21,428 nucleotides of DNA, from assembly GCA_963575675.1 (NCBI GenBank), contig CAUYUA010000246.1, forward strand, positions 1 to 21,428, given 5' to 3'. The notes under the pieces are model-generated. The model saw only the letters and a program-made list of their open reading frames with translations. It did no database searches and was not told the DNA's origin. Below are positions 1-6,496 of this stretch, one piece after another (within the stretch, counting starts at the first letter, position 1; every line of letters starts with the position of its first letter). A program made the position numbers and the translations under genes. Source of the DNA: CAUYUA01 sp963575675. Lineage in GTDB: Bacteria; Pseudomonadota; Alphaproteobacteria; Azospirillales; Azospirillaceae.

Positions 1-150
1 GTTAAGAATAGTGAGTTTCGTGTGGCTGTGACGCCGGCGGGTGTTCATGCGTTGGGTGGTGGTGGTGTTGGGGGGGTGGTTCTGGCGGGGGCTGGGGGGG
101 GGGTGGGTGTTTCGGGTTCTGGGTTTTGGGGGGGGTGTGTGGGGGGGTGT
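1..150 (+). pseudogene. ald: alanine dehydrogenase, 5' fragment, sequence damaged
   Basis: Read in frame from base 1, the first 18 residues (VKNSEFRVAVTPAGVHAL) match the conserved N-terminal segment of NAD-dependent alanine dehydrogenase, which interconverts L-alanine and pyruvate plus ammonia. Only the first few residues are missing at the window edge. After base 54 the codons turn into runs of G, but single anchor residues still fit the family (a Gly-Ala-Gly, then Gly-x-Gly, then Ser). Near base 150 the match stops and an unrelated AT-rich stretch begins; the frame stays open to a TGA at 262-264, giving a meaningless tail. The normal protein is about 370 residues, so this is a fragment. 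Whether it is a real truncation or a bad contig end cannot be decided here; I favour a contig end. Identification is by recognition of the motif, not by a search. Confidence 0.6.
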
Positions 151-273
151 TCCCGCGCTATGATTTTTTATAAAAAAAACATATTGTTAGAATGTAGAAA
201 AGTATTAATTTTTTTTATATTATTTGAAGAAGATAGATACTTAAAAAAGCGGGGAAGAGCATGAGCGGAAATG

Positions 274-296
274 TCGGGGGGGACCAGTCCCCCCGA
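274..296. repeat. GC hairpin
   Basis: A run of seven G and a run of six C around the loop ACCAGT form a near-perfect palindrome (TCGGGGGGG-ACCAGT-CCCCCCGA). It lies ten bases before a second, terminator-like hairpin. Confidence 0.6.
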
Positions 297-305
297 GCCC
301 CCCAG

Positions 306-343
306 CCAAGGGACACCCTTGGAACCCGTTTTTTTATTTTTTT
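306..343 (+). terminator. rho-independent terminator-like hairpin
   Basis: CCAAGGG-ACA-CCCTTGG forms a 7-bp stem with a 3-base loop at 306-322. It is followed by AACCCG, then seven T, an A and seven T (329-343). This has the form of an intrinsic terminator reading rightward. It lies only 52 bases before the cobQ start, so it may end an upstream transcript or act as an attenuator. Confidence 0.55.
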
Positions 344-373
344 CCTCTTCCTCTTCCTCTTCCTCTTCCTCTT
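344..373 (+). repeat. CCTCTT hexanucleotide microsatellite, five units
   Basis: Five exact tandem copies of CCTCTT, followed by TCTTCTC, lie between the terminator-like hairpin and the cobQ Shine-Dalgarno sequence. The repeat is outside the coding sequence, so a change in copy number would alter spacing in the leader and not the reading frame. Confidence 0.85.
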
Positions 374-394
374 TCTTCTCATGAAAGGAAAATC

Positions 395-1900
395 GTGTCC
401 GCAGCCGTGATGTTTCAAGGAACCGGCTCCGATGTTGGGAAATCCCTCATCGTCGCGGGTCTCTGTCGCGTTTACCGTCGTCGTGGCTTAAGCGTACTTC
501 CCTTTAAGCCACAGAATATGTCCAACAACGCCGCCGTCACAGCCGATGGAGGTGAAATTGGTCGCGCCCAGGCCCTTCAAGCCCGAGCTTGCGGCGTCGC
601 GCCGACCGTCGATATGAACCCCGTTCTTCTTAAACCCCAAAGCGACATTGGCGCGCAAGTGGTGGTGCAAGGCCGTGTCCTTACGGTCGCCAAAGCAATA
701 GAATACCAGTCTCTTAAACCGACTCTGTTGTCCTCAGTCTGTGAAAGTTATCAAAAATTGCGTTCTATGGCGGACCTCGTTTTGATCGAAGGCGCCGGAA
801 GCGCTGCCGAAATCAACCTTCGAGGCGGAGATATCGCCAACATGGGGTTTGCCGAAGCGGTGAACGCGCCGGTGATCTTGATCGGCGACATTGATCGCGG
901 CGGCGTGATCGCTGGAATCGTCGGAACTCACGTCATCCTTTCAGAGTCGGATCGTAACCGCCTGTGTGGGTTTATCATCAATAAATTTCGCGGCGATCCT
1001 CGTTTGTTTGATGAAGGCTTAAAAGCCATTACCGCTTTTACCGGATTACCGTCTTTGGGCATGGCTCCGTTTTTCCCGGCGGCGTCGCGCTTGCCTGCCG
1101 AGGACGCCGCTTCGATCTCCGGAGCCCTAAAGCGCGGCGACGCTTCGCGAGGCGGCGAGACGTTGCGACCAATTCGCGTGATTGTTCCTTGGTGGCCGCA
1201 TATCGCAAATTTTGACGATCTTGATCCGTTGCGTCTGGAGCCCGACGTCAGTGTGGAGTTCGTTTATGAGGGGCAGGCGTTGCCGCAAGACGCTGATGCG
1301 CTCATTCTTCCCGGATCAAAAGCGACAATCAGCGATTTGCTGTTTTTCCGCCGTCAAGGGTGGGATATCGACCTAATGGCGTTTTTGCGGCAGGGCAAGA
1401 GAGTTTTGGGCGTGTGCGGCGGTTTTCAAATGCTGGGGCGAATGATCGACGATTCTCTCGGTGGAGAGGGGCCTCCGCGCTTGCTTCCCGGCTTGGGGAT
1501 TCTGGACATCGAGACCACGCTTTCCGGCGAGAAGACTTTGGTCCAGACAAACGCCGTGCATTTGGAGAGCGGTCAACAGGTTTGTGGATACGAGATGCAT
1601 GTGGGGGTTTCCAGAGGTCCGGCGATGGCGCGGCCAATGTTTCGAATCGGGGATCGATCAGAGGGGGCGACTTCAGAGAACGGTCGAATCTCTGGAACAT
1701 ACCTACATGGGTTGTTTGCCGCGGATGGATTCCGTCACGCCTTCTTGAATGGTTTGCGTGCGCGTGAGAGCAGCCGCCTGGTGTTTGAACAAGACATTGA
1801 GGCCTCCTTGGATGCTTTGGCCGATCATTTGGAAGCGCATCTTGATGTCGATCATATTCTTAGGATTGCGTGGGGGACGGGGCGTCTCGAAAATTTTTAG
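395..1900 (+). CDS. cobQ: cobyric acid synthase CobQ
   Basis: Amidates the side-chain carboxylates b, d, e and g of adenosylcobyrinic a,c-diamide to form adenosylcobyric acid, using glutamine and ATP, in cobalamin synthesis; cytoplasmic. The 501-residue length is normal. The N-terminal synthetase domain has the nucleotide-binding motif GTGSDVGKS at residues 9-17 and the family segments FKPQNMSNN and GDIDRGGV. The C-terminal class I glutaminase-like domain has its cysteine in GVCGGFQ (C341) and histidine in GTYLHGLF (H438). The GTG start at 395 is chosen because AAAGGA lies five bases before it and the motif spacing fits. No other cobalamin gene is in the window, so it stands alone here. The preceding repeat and hairpins are described separately. 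Confidence 0.96.
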   Translation: MSAAVMFQGTGSDVGKSLIVAGLCRVYRRRGLSVLPFKPQNMSNNAAVTADGGEIGRAQALQARACGVAPTVDMNPVLLKPQSDIGAQVVVQGRVLTVAKAIEYQSLKPTLLSSVCESYQKLRSMADLVLIEGAGSAAEINLRGGDIANMGFAEAVNAPVILIGDIDRGGVIAGIVGTHVILSESDRNRLCGFIINKFRGDPRLFDEGLKAITAFTGLPSLGMAPFFPAASRLPAEDAASISGALKRGDASRGGETLRPIRVIVPWWPHIANFDDLDPLRLEPDVSVEFVYEGQALPQDADALILPGSKATISDLLFFRRQGWDIDLMAFLRQGKRVLGVCGGFQMLGRMIDDSLGGEGPPRLLPGLGILDIETTLSGEKTLVQTNAVHLESGQQVCGYEMHVGVSRGPAMARPMFRIGDRSEGATSENGRISGTYLHGLFAADGFRHAFLNGLRARESSRLVFEQDIEASLDALADHLEAHLDVDHILRIAWGTGRLENF

Positions 1901-1960
1901 AGAATTTGCATTTTTCGGCTTGACTGCGCGCGGCTTTTTTGGCAGAAAGATTAGGTCTGT

Positions 1961-2037
1961 GGCGGCGGTAGCTCAGTTGGTAGAGCCCTCGGTTGTGGTC
2001 CGAGCTGTCGTGGGTTCGAGTCCCATTCGTCGCCCCA
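1961..2037 (+). tRNA. tRNA-His (GTG)
   Basis: A complete cloverleaf: acceptor stem GCGGCGG/TCGTCGC with two G-U pairs, D arm GCTC/GAGC, anticodon stem CTCGG/CCGAG with loop TTGTGGT (anticodon GTG at 1995-1997), five-base variable loop and T arm GTGGG-TTCGAGT-CCCAT. G at 1961 is the extra G-1, pairing with C73 at 2034, and CCA is encoded at 2035-2037. G-1:C73 is the histidyl-tRNA synthetase identity pair and is canonical for bacteria outside one alphaproteobacterial group that lost it. Confidence 0.97.
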
Positions 2038-2085
2038 GTTTTCCTTCCTATATATCCATTCGGTCTTAGAGCGGAGGCGGGGCGT

Positions 2086-2571
2086 ATGCCGTCGTTCGAT
2101 ATTGTTTCCAAGACCGACGTTCATGAAGTCGATAACGCGTTGACGGGCGTGACTCGTGAAGTCGGGCAGAGATTCGACTTCAAAGGCGCCAAATGCACAG
2201 TTGAGCGCGCTGAAAACGTCATCACTGTTGCTGCTGATGATGATTTGAAACTCAAGCAGATGCATGAACTGTTGCGCACTTACTTAACGCGCCGAAAAAT
2301 CGATGTTGGCGTGTTGGATTTCGGCAAGGTGGAGAAAGCCGCCGGAAACACTGTGCGTCAAGAGATTACCGTGCGTCAGGGAATCGATAAAGAGTTGGCG
2401 AAAAAAATTGTTAAAGCGCTTAAAGACAGCAAGATGAAGGTTCAAGCTTCGATCCAGGGCGACGAACTGCGTGTCGTCGGCAAGAAGATTGATGATCTTC
2501 AGGCGGCGATTGCTTTGATTAAAGGGCTCGGCATTGAGCAGCCTTTACAGTATATAAATTTCCGCGACTAA
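2086..2571 (+). CDS. yajQ: YajQ family nucleotide-binding protein
   Basis: A 161-residue member of the YajQ/UPF0234 family, a small cytoplasmic protein with two ferredoxin-like folds. Recognisable segments are the N-terminal PSFDIVSKTD, the RFDFKG stretch, the central RQGIDKELAKKIVK stretch and the C-terminal PLQYINFRD. Family members in Xanthomonas and Pseudomonas have been reported to bind cyclic di-GMP and act with a transcription factor; whether this one does is unknown. The ATG at 2086 is chosen over upstream in-frame starts because GGAGG lies eight bases before it, the conserved N-terminus begins there, and upstream starts fall inside the tRNA. It begins 48 bases after tRNA-His, the same way round, and may share its transcript. 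No terminator is evident after it. Confidence 0.95.
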   Translation: MPSFDIVSKTDVHEVDNALTGVTREVGQRFDFKGAKCTVERAENVITVAADDDLKLKQMHELLRTYLTRRKIDVGVLDFGKVEKAAGNTVRQEITVRQGIDKELAKKIVKALKDSKMKVQASIQGDELRVVGKKIDDLQAAIALIKGLGIEQPLQYINFRD

Positions 2572-2968
2572 GTTTCGTGGTTTTTGTGAATTAAGGAGCG
2601 TCGGGTTGCGTTTGCCTCGATGGGAAGAATCTCGGCGTAGCGGCGATGTCTGTCGTCGCCTTTGAATCTCGTCGTAGGTTTATTCCGCTAAGTCGTCTCA
2701 TCGTAAAATTTAAAGAAGAGCCAGGGGCTGTGTTTCCCGTCGCCGGAGCCAATGGGAACACAGTTCCTGTGCTCGTTTGGTTTTATTGATGAATTTTTGT
2801 CGGTCTTATGGCGTTGGCGTTGTTTCTAAGGGCGCCACATCAACAGTGTTCGGGATCGTGTTAAGAGATAGCTCCGGGTTCGTGTCAGCACTGTGTGGGT
2901 TAGAGTGGCGGTGTCTGCGGTTAGGCTCCATGGCGCCGCAAAGTATCCAAGATTTGACAGCATAGACT
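2572..2968. other. intergenic stretch without a supported gene
   Basis: About 400 bases between yajQ and the end of the leftward orphan gene. I see no credible reading frame. The only structure is the inverted repeat at 2722-2769, which resembles the ends of the larger palindrome at 11731-11924. Confidence 0.6.
2722..2769. repeat. short inverted repeat related to the large palindrome family
   Basis: CAGGGGCTGTGTTTCCC and GGGAACACAGTTCCTG are imperfect inverted copies separated by 15 bases. The core AGGRACTGTGTTCC also occurs near both ends of the palindrome at 11731-11924 and in the half copy at 20129. It could fold as a hairpin of about 15 bp. It may be a reduced member of the same repeat family. 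Confidence 0.5.
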
Positions 2969-3304
2969 CTACTCCTTTTCTGAAATATACAGGACGCAGT
3001 CTGAATCAACGCGAATTGCTGCAAGGTAATTGTGAGTTTCTTGTTGCCCGTTTCCAAGAGAAATGTCGTAATAGACTCCTCCTGGAAAGTAATGGTCTGA
3101 AGATGTGGCGGCAATGGTCGCGTTTCCGCTTTGAAGGAAAACCGCTCCGGTTGCATACACTCCAATAACGCGAGTTTCTGTTGAGAATGCGATGTGGTTT
3201 CTTGCGCTTGTTTGAGTGACGGAAACCGTGTGAGCGCCGTTGGCGCGCAATCGTAGAGCGGGAATGGGATGTCCGTCGTCGTCTCTAGGAAGAAGTGTCG
3301 CCAT
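2969..3304 (-). CDS. orphan 111-aa beta-rich protein, phage-like
   Basis: A 111-residue protein starting MATLLPRDDDGHPIPALRLR. The ATG at 3304 is preferred over one 63 bases upstream because GAAAGG lies eight bases before it and the upstream extension looks like leader sequence. The chain is rich in Thr, Ser, Ala and short alternating hydrophobic stretches typical of beta-strands, ending in a VLYISEKE segment. No signal peptide or membrane segment is seen. The pattern (DDDGHPIPALRL start, then SAR..AF...TRV, then DHYFPGGV, then a terminal LYIS) reminds me of small hypothetical proteins near phage structural genes in alphaproteobacteria, but I cannot name a family. It is isolated in a gene-poor stretch, and its function is unknown. 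Confidence 0.7.
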   Translation of the reverse strand: MATLLPRDDDGHPIPALRLRANGAHTVSVTQTSARNHIAFSTETRVIGVYATGAVFLQSGNATIAATSSDHYFPGGVYYDISLGNGQQETHNYLAAIRVDSDCVLYISEKE

Positions 3305-3389
3305 TGTGAAACCTTTCGTCGAAAAAAAATGCGCCGGAAAAAAACAAGAAATGCTCGTGCTCGACAAGGCGAGGGCGTTTGTTGGGCGC

Positions 3390-3417
3390 TATAAAAAGGA
3401 AATTAATCCTTTTTATA
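3390..3417. repeat. perfect 11-bp AT-rich palindrome
   Basis: TATAAAAAGGA-AATTAA-TCCTTTTTATA: an exact 11-bp inverted repeat with a 6-base spacer, 86 bases upstream of the leftward orphan gene. Its two arms each look like a TATAAA-type box, so it may be an operator or promoter region. It lacks the GC-rich stem of a typical terminator. Confidence 0.6.
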
Positions 3418-3510
3418 AAAAAATCAAGGACAAAAAACCATATCTATAAAAAATTAGAGAGACGTCTATATAAATCATCCCTTTGTTCCTATTGTGGTGA
3501 GTGGCGGTCT

Positions 3511-3966
3511 TCAGTGGAACGCAATCTGAAGGATGCAAAGTCCCAATTCCGCCAGGGGGGTGACCATGCATGGTTGCATTTCCTCTGGCGATTTCGGTTG
3601 AATTGTTGCGGCTTGGGCGGGTATGATCGCGGCGAATTGTGCTGCAAAAACTGATTGCGGCGTGATGTTACGGTACAGAAACAATGTTGCGGGGAGAGAT
3701 AAGAATCGAGGTGGAGAGTGATGTGGTGGCGTCGTTTTGGAGGTGTTGTGTTTTTTTAGAGTCTTTTTGATTTTAATGCGTTCAGAGTTAATGTCGTGAT
3801 GAGTAATAAAAGAATTGGCTCCACCGTCAAGAGATAGCGTGTCGTCGAAATGTTGTTGCGGATAATAAAGATAGGTGTGTGCTCCAGTGTGGGAAATGTG
3901 TGAAATTGAGTGTTGTTGCGTAGGGGTGCGGAAGTGTGAGTTCTGAGTGGGCTGTTGTTGGCGTTT
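3511..3966 (-). pseudogene. ATG-less open frame, possibly a decayed gene
   Basis: The minus strand has 151 consecutive sense codons ending in TGA (plus-strand TCA at 3511-3513), bounded upstream by TAA. The translation is varied and not obviously low complexity, with segments such as HTYLYYPQQHFDDTLSLDGG and FITHHDINSERIKIKKTLK followed by a Pro/His-rich part and an Ala-rich tail. No ATG or GTG occurs until near the 3' end, and the first TTG leaves only about 58 codons. It could be the remnant of a gene whose start was lost, or a chance result of strand skew. No function is suggested. Confidence 0.25.
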
Positions 3967-4210
3967 TTAAAGAAAATATGGCGGTTTATTCAAAAAAGTA
4001 ATTTGAATCGCAAGTGGTTTGCGATTGTGTCGTGATTTGAAGCAGAGAGAATTTGATAGAGGTTGTCGAGTAGTTAATATGTAGACGCCACGCAACTCGA
4101 TTGGTAGGTTAAGTCGAGTGAGTACTGTCTTTGAAAAGAGGAGCGTCGTAACGGAAAGAAAACGGCGCGCATGTGGTGTGTGGTTATTTATGGTGGGATA
4201 AGGCTACAAA

Positions 4211-4498
4211 ATGAGTATTGGTCAAAATACGGCTGCGGCAGCTCAGCTGAAATCATTTGCAGATCGAATCGCGTCGTTGCTCGATCAAATGGACGCTTTG
4301 AAAGATGATCTGAAGGATCTGCGAAATGAAGCGAAAAGCGCCGGCTTCAATGTTAAGGCTTTGGATAAGCTTGTGGCGATTCGTCGAAAAGACGGCGCCG
4401 CCGATAAGGAAACGGAGCTTTTGAATGACCTCATTTTATATGCTCACGCCACTGGCGTTCCCTTGGACCTTGCGGCTCCGGAAGAAGATCGTGCTTAA
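4211..4498 (+). CDS. gapR: GapR family (DUF2312) DNA-binding protein
   Basis: A 95-residue protein of the DUF2312 family, whose Caulobacter member GapR is a nucleoid-associated protein that prefers overtwisted DNA and supports chromosome replication with topoisomerases. The sequence fits: a long helical, Leu/Asp/Lys-rich coiled-coil segment at residues 12-48 (RIASLLDQMDALKDDLKDLR), then the conserved GFNVKALDKLVAIRRKD stretch and a C-terminal helix around ETELLNDLILYAHATG. Family length matches. A weak Shine-Dalgarno (TAAGG) lies eight bases before the ATG. It leads a rightward group with the XRE regulator, 51 bases downstream. Confidence 0.93.
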   Translation: MSIGQNTAAAAQLKSFADRIASLLDQMDALKDDLKDLRNEAKSAGFNVKALDKLVAIRRKDGAADKETELLNDLILYAHATGVPLDLAAPEEDRA

Positions 4499-4549
4499 GA
4501 TGATGATTTCTAATCGCCAATGTCGTGGTGGAGGGGAGGGCGGAAACTG

Positions 4550-5032
4550 ATGGATGAACAGAGCAAAAATGAACGGAATGTACGGCGGCGGCGTAAAAGG
4601 ACCGTTCGTGAACATGGTCCGGACCCTATTGATGTCCATGTCGGATCTCGTGTTCGTTTGCGGCGGACATTGCTTGGTTTAAGTCAAGAGAAATTCGGCG
4701 AGGCCATTGATCTGACGTTTCAACAAGTGCAAAAATACGAACGCGGCGCCAATCGCATGGGCGCCAGTCGGCTCTATCAGGCCAGCCGCATTTTAGATGT
4801 GCCAGTGTCTTTCTTCTTTGATCAAATGCCCGAGGAAATTGCGGAGTTAATGCCGCAGCCTATTTTGGATGAGATGAAGTCCGACGAGGTTCATGCTCAA
4901 AAGCCGGAAACTCAGGATTTAGTCCGCGTATATTTCGCCATACAAGATCCCTCTGTGCGTAAGAAAGTTTTTGAACTGGTCAAGGCTGTGGCCAACGCCG
5001 AAGGTTCTGACGCCGCTTCTTCTGAAGGTTAG
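4550..5032 (+). CDS. XRE family helix-turn-helix transcriptional regulator
   Basis: A 160-residue soluble protein with a Cro/C1-type helix-turn-helix at about residues 33-90 (VGSRVRLRRTLLGLSQEKFG, then TFQQVQKYERGANRMGASRL). The preceding 25 residues are basic, and the C-terminus after residue 95 is acidic and helical. This architecture is common and conserved in alphaproteobacteria; its targets are not evident. The ATG at 4550 is chosen over one at 4520 because GGAGGGGAGGG precedes it and the earlier start would add residues read from the ribosome-binding site. It follows gapR closely and precedes pgsA by about 200 bases. Confidence 0.9.
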   Translation: MDEQSKNERNVRRRRKRTVREHGPDPIDVHVGSRVRLRRTLLGLSQEKFGEAIDLTFQQVQKYERGANRMGASRLYQASRILDVPVSFFFDQMPEEIAELMPQPILDEMKSDEVHAQKPETQDLVRVYFAIQDPSVRKKVFELVKAVANAEGSDAASSEG

Positions 5033-5254
5033 CGCCGTTCGAGCCTGCGCCGGTCTCCGTTTCGTGAGGATGATCATTTGGCGTGATTCTTTCTGGCGGG
5101 GATGGTATCAAAGCGTCATGTTGCGCCTTCTGAGGTGGATAAAGGGCGATGTGGCGTTTGCGGGCGCTTCATACGTGTTGATGCTTCGGTTTGGCTTTTG
5201 ATTTCTCGAATGTCGAGTAACTCCAGTGCGGTAATCGAGCCGTTTAGTGGTCAT

Positions 5255-5827
5255 ATGCTGAAACATTTGCCGAACCTGCTCACTCTTTCGCGAATTGCGA
5301 TTATTCCGATCGTGATCGGGCTGTTAATGGCGCCGGCGTCTTCAGCGTGGGCGGCGTGGGCGGCGTTGTTTTTGTATGTTGCGGCGTGTGTGACGGATTG
5401 GCTGGATGGTTATTTGGCTCGCGCATGGGGGCAAACTTCTGCTGTCGGACGATTCTTGGATCCGATTGCCGACAAGATGTTGGTCTCTGCAACTCTTTTC
5501 ATGCTGGTTCCCGCAGAGCGTTTATCAGGGTGGTCGGTCATTCCGGCTGTGGTCATCTTGTTGCGTGAAGTGTTAATCTCGGGGTTGCGCGAATTCCTGG
5601 CCGGAGAAGGGGTTTCTGTGCCTGTTTCGCGGTTGGCCAAGTGGAAGACCGCCGTTCAGATGAGCGCAATTGCCTTGTTGATTCTTGGGCCTCATGGGTC
5701 TGATATTTTATGGAAAAGTGGGGCGCTCCATTTTTATTTGTGGTTGGCTGCGTTTCTGACGGTTGTCACGGGCGCAAGTTATTTGGTAACGGGAGTGCGG
5801 CGCATGATGGCGGAAGATCAAAAATGA
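5255..5827 (+). CDS. pgsA: CDP-diacylglycerol-glycerol-3-phosphate 3-phosphatidyltransferase
   Basis: Transfers the phosphatidyl group from CDP-diacylglycerol to glycerol-3-phosphate, giving phosphatidylglycerophosphate, the committed step to phosphatidylglycerol and cardiolipin; inner membrane. The CDP-alcohol phosphotransferase signature D-x2-DG-x2-AR-x8-G-x3-D-x3-D is complete in DWLDGYLARAWGQTSAVGRF followed by LDPIAD. Several hydrophobic segments surround it (IAIIPIVIGLLMA, WAALFLYVAACV, VIPAVVILL, a C-terminal LWLAAFLTVVTG), as expected for six membrane helices. The ATG at 5255 gives 190 residues and places LPNLLTLSRI at the N-terminus as in relatives; an in-frame ATG at 5210 is possible. 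Neither has a strong ribosome-binding site. folB follows after about 100 bases. Confidence 0.95.
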   Translation: MLKHLPNLLTLSRIAIIPIVIGLLMAPASSAWAAWAALFLYVAACVTDWLDGYLARAWGQTSAVGRFLDPIADKMLVSATLFMLVPAERLSGWSVIPAVVILLREVLISGLREFLAGEGVSVPVSRLAKWKTAVQMSAIALLILGPHGSDILWKSGALHFYLWLAAFLTVVTGASYLVTGVRRMMAEDQK

Positions 5828-5928
5828 AGTCCGCCGTATAGGGCGTCTCGCGTAGGCGCACATTGAAAATCTTATAAATCAGTCCTAACGGATAATCTTT
5901 TAATCTTTGTTGGTTTCGGAGACCTGTC

Positions 5929-6351
5929 TTGGGCGGCGATGTTTATTCAATTTTCTTGCGGGACTATGTGACTTCGGCCTCTGTCGGCGTGTATGATCAT
6001 GAAAAGCAACGACGGCAGAAAATTAGGGTTTCTGTTGATCTTTCTGCGCGTCATCCAGGCGCCGGCTTTGCGGATGATATTACGGCTGTCGTGTCTTATG
6101 AGGAGATTGTTGCGATTATTTGCCGATTGGCCAAAGGTCCGCATATCGTTTTGATTGAGACTTTGGCGGATCGTATTGCTGCGGCGTGTTTGGATGACGA
6201 ACGTGTGATGCGCGCGCGAGTTCAAGTAGAAAAACTGGAAGTTTTTCCTGATGCGGCGTCAGTGGGCGTTGTTCTGGAGCGTTGTAATGTTCGTCATGAT
6301 ATCGGATTGTGTATTTCGAGTAAGAACATTTCAAGTAAGAATCTGAACTAA
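5929..6351 (+). CDS. folB: dihydroneopterin aldolase FolB
   Basis: Cleaves 7,8-dihydroneopterin to 6-hydroxymethyl-7,8-dihydropterin and glycolaldehyde in folate synthesis; a cytoplasmic oligomer. Family features are visible: N-terminal IFLRDYVTSASVGVYDHEKQ, SYEEIVAII, the substrate-binding glutamate in LIETLAD (E77) and the lysine in VEKLEVFPDA (K102). The 140 residues are slightly longer than usual. The tail SSKNISSKNLN comes from a short tandem repeat of the last codons and looks dispensable. The start is TTG at 5929, supported by GGAG about eight bases upstream; no in-frame ATG precedes the conserved N-terminus. Two hairpins follow the stop, so this is probably the end of the rightward transcript. 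Confidence 0.93.
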   Translation: MGGDVYSIFLRDYVTSASVGVYDHEKQRRQKIRVSVDLSARHPGAGFADDITAVVSYEEIVAIICRLAKGPHIVLIETLADRIAAACLDDERVMRARVQVEKLEVFPDAASVGVVLERCNVRHDIGLCISSKNISSKNLN

Positions 6352-6357
6352 GAAAAT

Positions 6358-6385
6358 AGATGGGGCTATGTTCCTAGCCCCATCT
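6358..6385. repeat. 11-bp hairpin after folB
   Basis: AGATGGGGCTA-TGTTCC-TAGCCCCATCT is an exact 11-bp stem beginning seven bases after the folB stop. It is not followed by a clear T-run, so it may protect the transcript end or pause polymerase; the better terminator lies at 6453-6476. Confidence 0.7.
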
Positions 6386-6452
6386 AACTTTCATATAGAA
6401 GTCGGATATTATATACTGAGTAAACCGATGGTTCGTCTGGTCGGTGTAATCG

Positions 6453-6476
6453 AAAGGGGGCGTTCCGCCCCTTTTT
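6453..6476 (+). terminator. rho-independent terminator between folB and phasin gene
   Basis: AAAGGGGGC-GTTCC-GCCCCTTTTT forms a GC-rich stem ending in five T on the plus strand. It lies between the convergent folB (+) and phasin (-) genes, 20 bases from the phasin stop. The other strand has only a short T-run, so it should work mainly rightward. Confidence 0.75.
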
Positions 6477-6496
6477 CATTTGCAGAAAGGTGTTTT

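Larger units (their letters stand above)
151..394 (+). promoter_or_regulatory. AT-rich leader with hairpins and repeat before cobQ
   Basis: Bases 155-250 are strongly AT-rich and could hold the cobQ promoter, though I see no convincing -35/-10 pair. Downstream come a GC hairpin (274-296), a terminator-like hairpin with T-runs (306-343), five CCTCTT units (344-373) and a Shine-Dalgarno AAAGGA at 384-389. A promoter in the AT-rich part would have to read through the hairpins to reach cobQ, which resembles an attenuator layout. No cobalamin riboswitch consensus was seen. A nine-codon open frame (381-410) overlaps the cobQ start out of frame. Confidence 0.3.
3305..4210. other. long gene-poor stretch, G/T-rich on the plus strand
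   Basis: About 900 bases between the orphan leftward gene and gapR. It holds the palindrome at 3390-3417, an ATG-less open frame on the minus strand (3511-3966), and presumably the gapR promoter toward its right end. The plus strand is skewed to G and T, which lowers stop-codon frequency on the other strand and makes chance open frames likelier. Confidence 0.6.

Noticed and set aside
22..264. An 80-codon G-rich open frame as a gene of its own
   Set aside because: It is the inner part of the Ald frame that starts at base 1 and then a run of low-complexity codons; its tail is AT-rich and protein-unlike.
151..394. Cobalamin riboswitch before cobQ
   Set aside because: No B12-box-like GCCACTG or the usual long multi-helix leader is present in the 244 bases before the gene.
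1961..4210. tRNA-His as the attachment site of an integrated element
   Set aside because: I found no repeat of the tRNA 3' end downstream and no integrase gene in the window.
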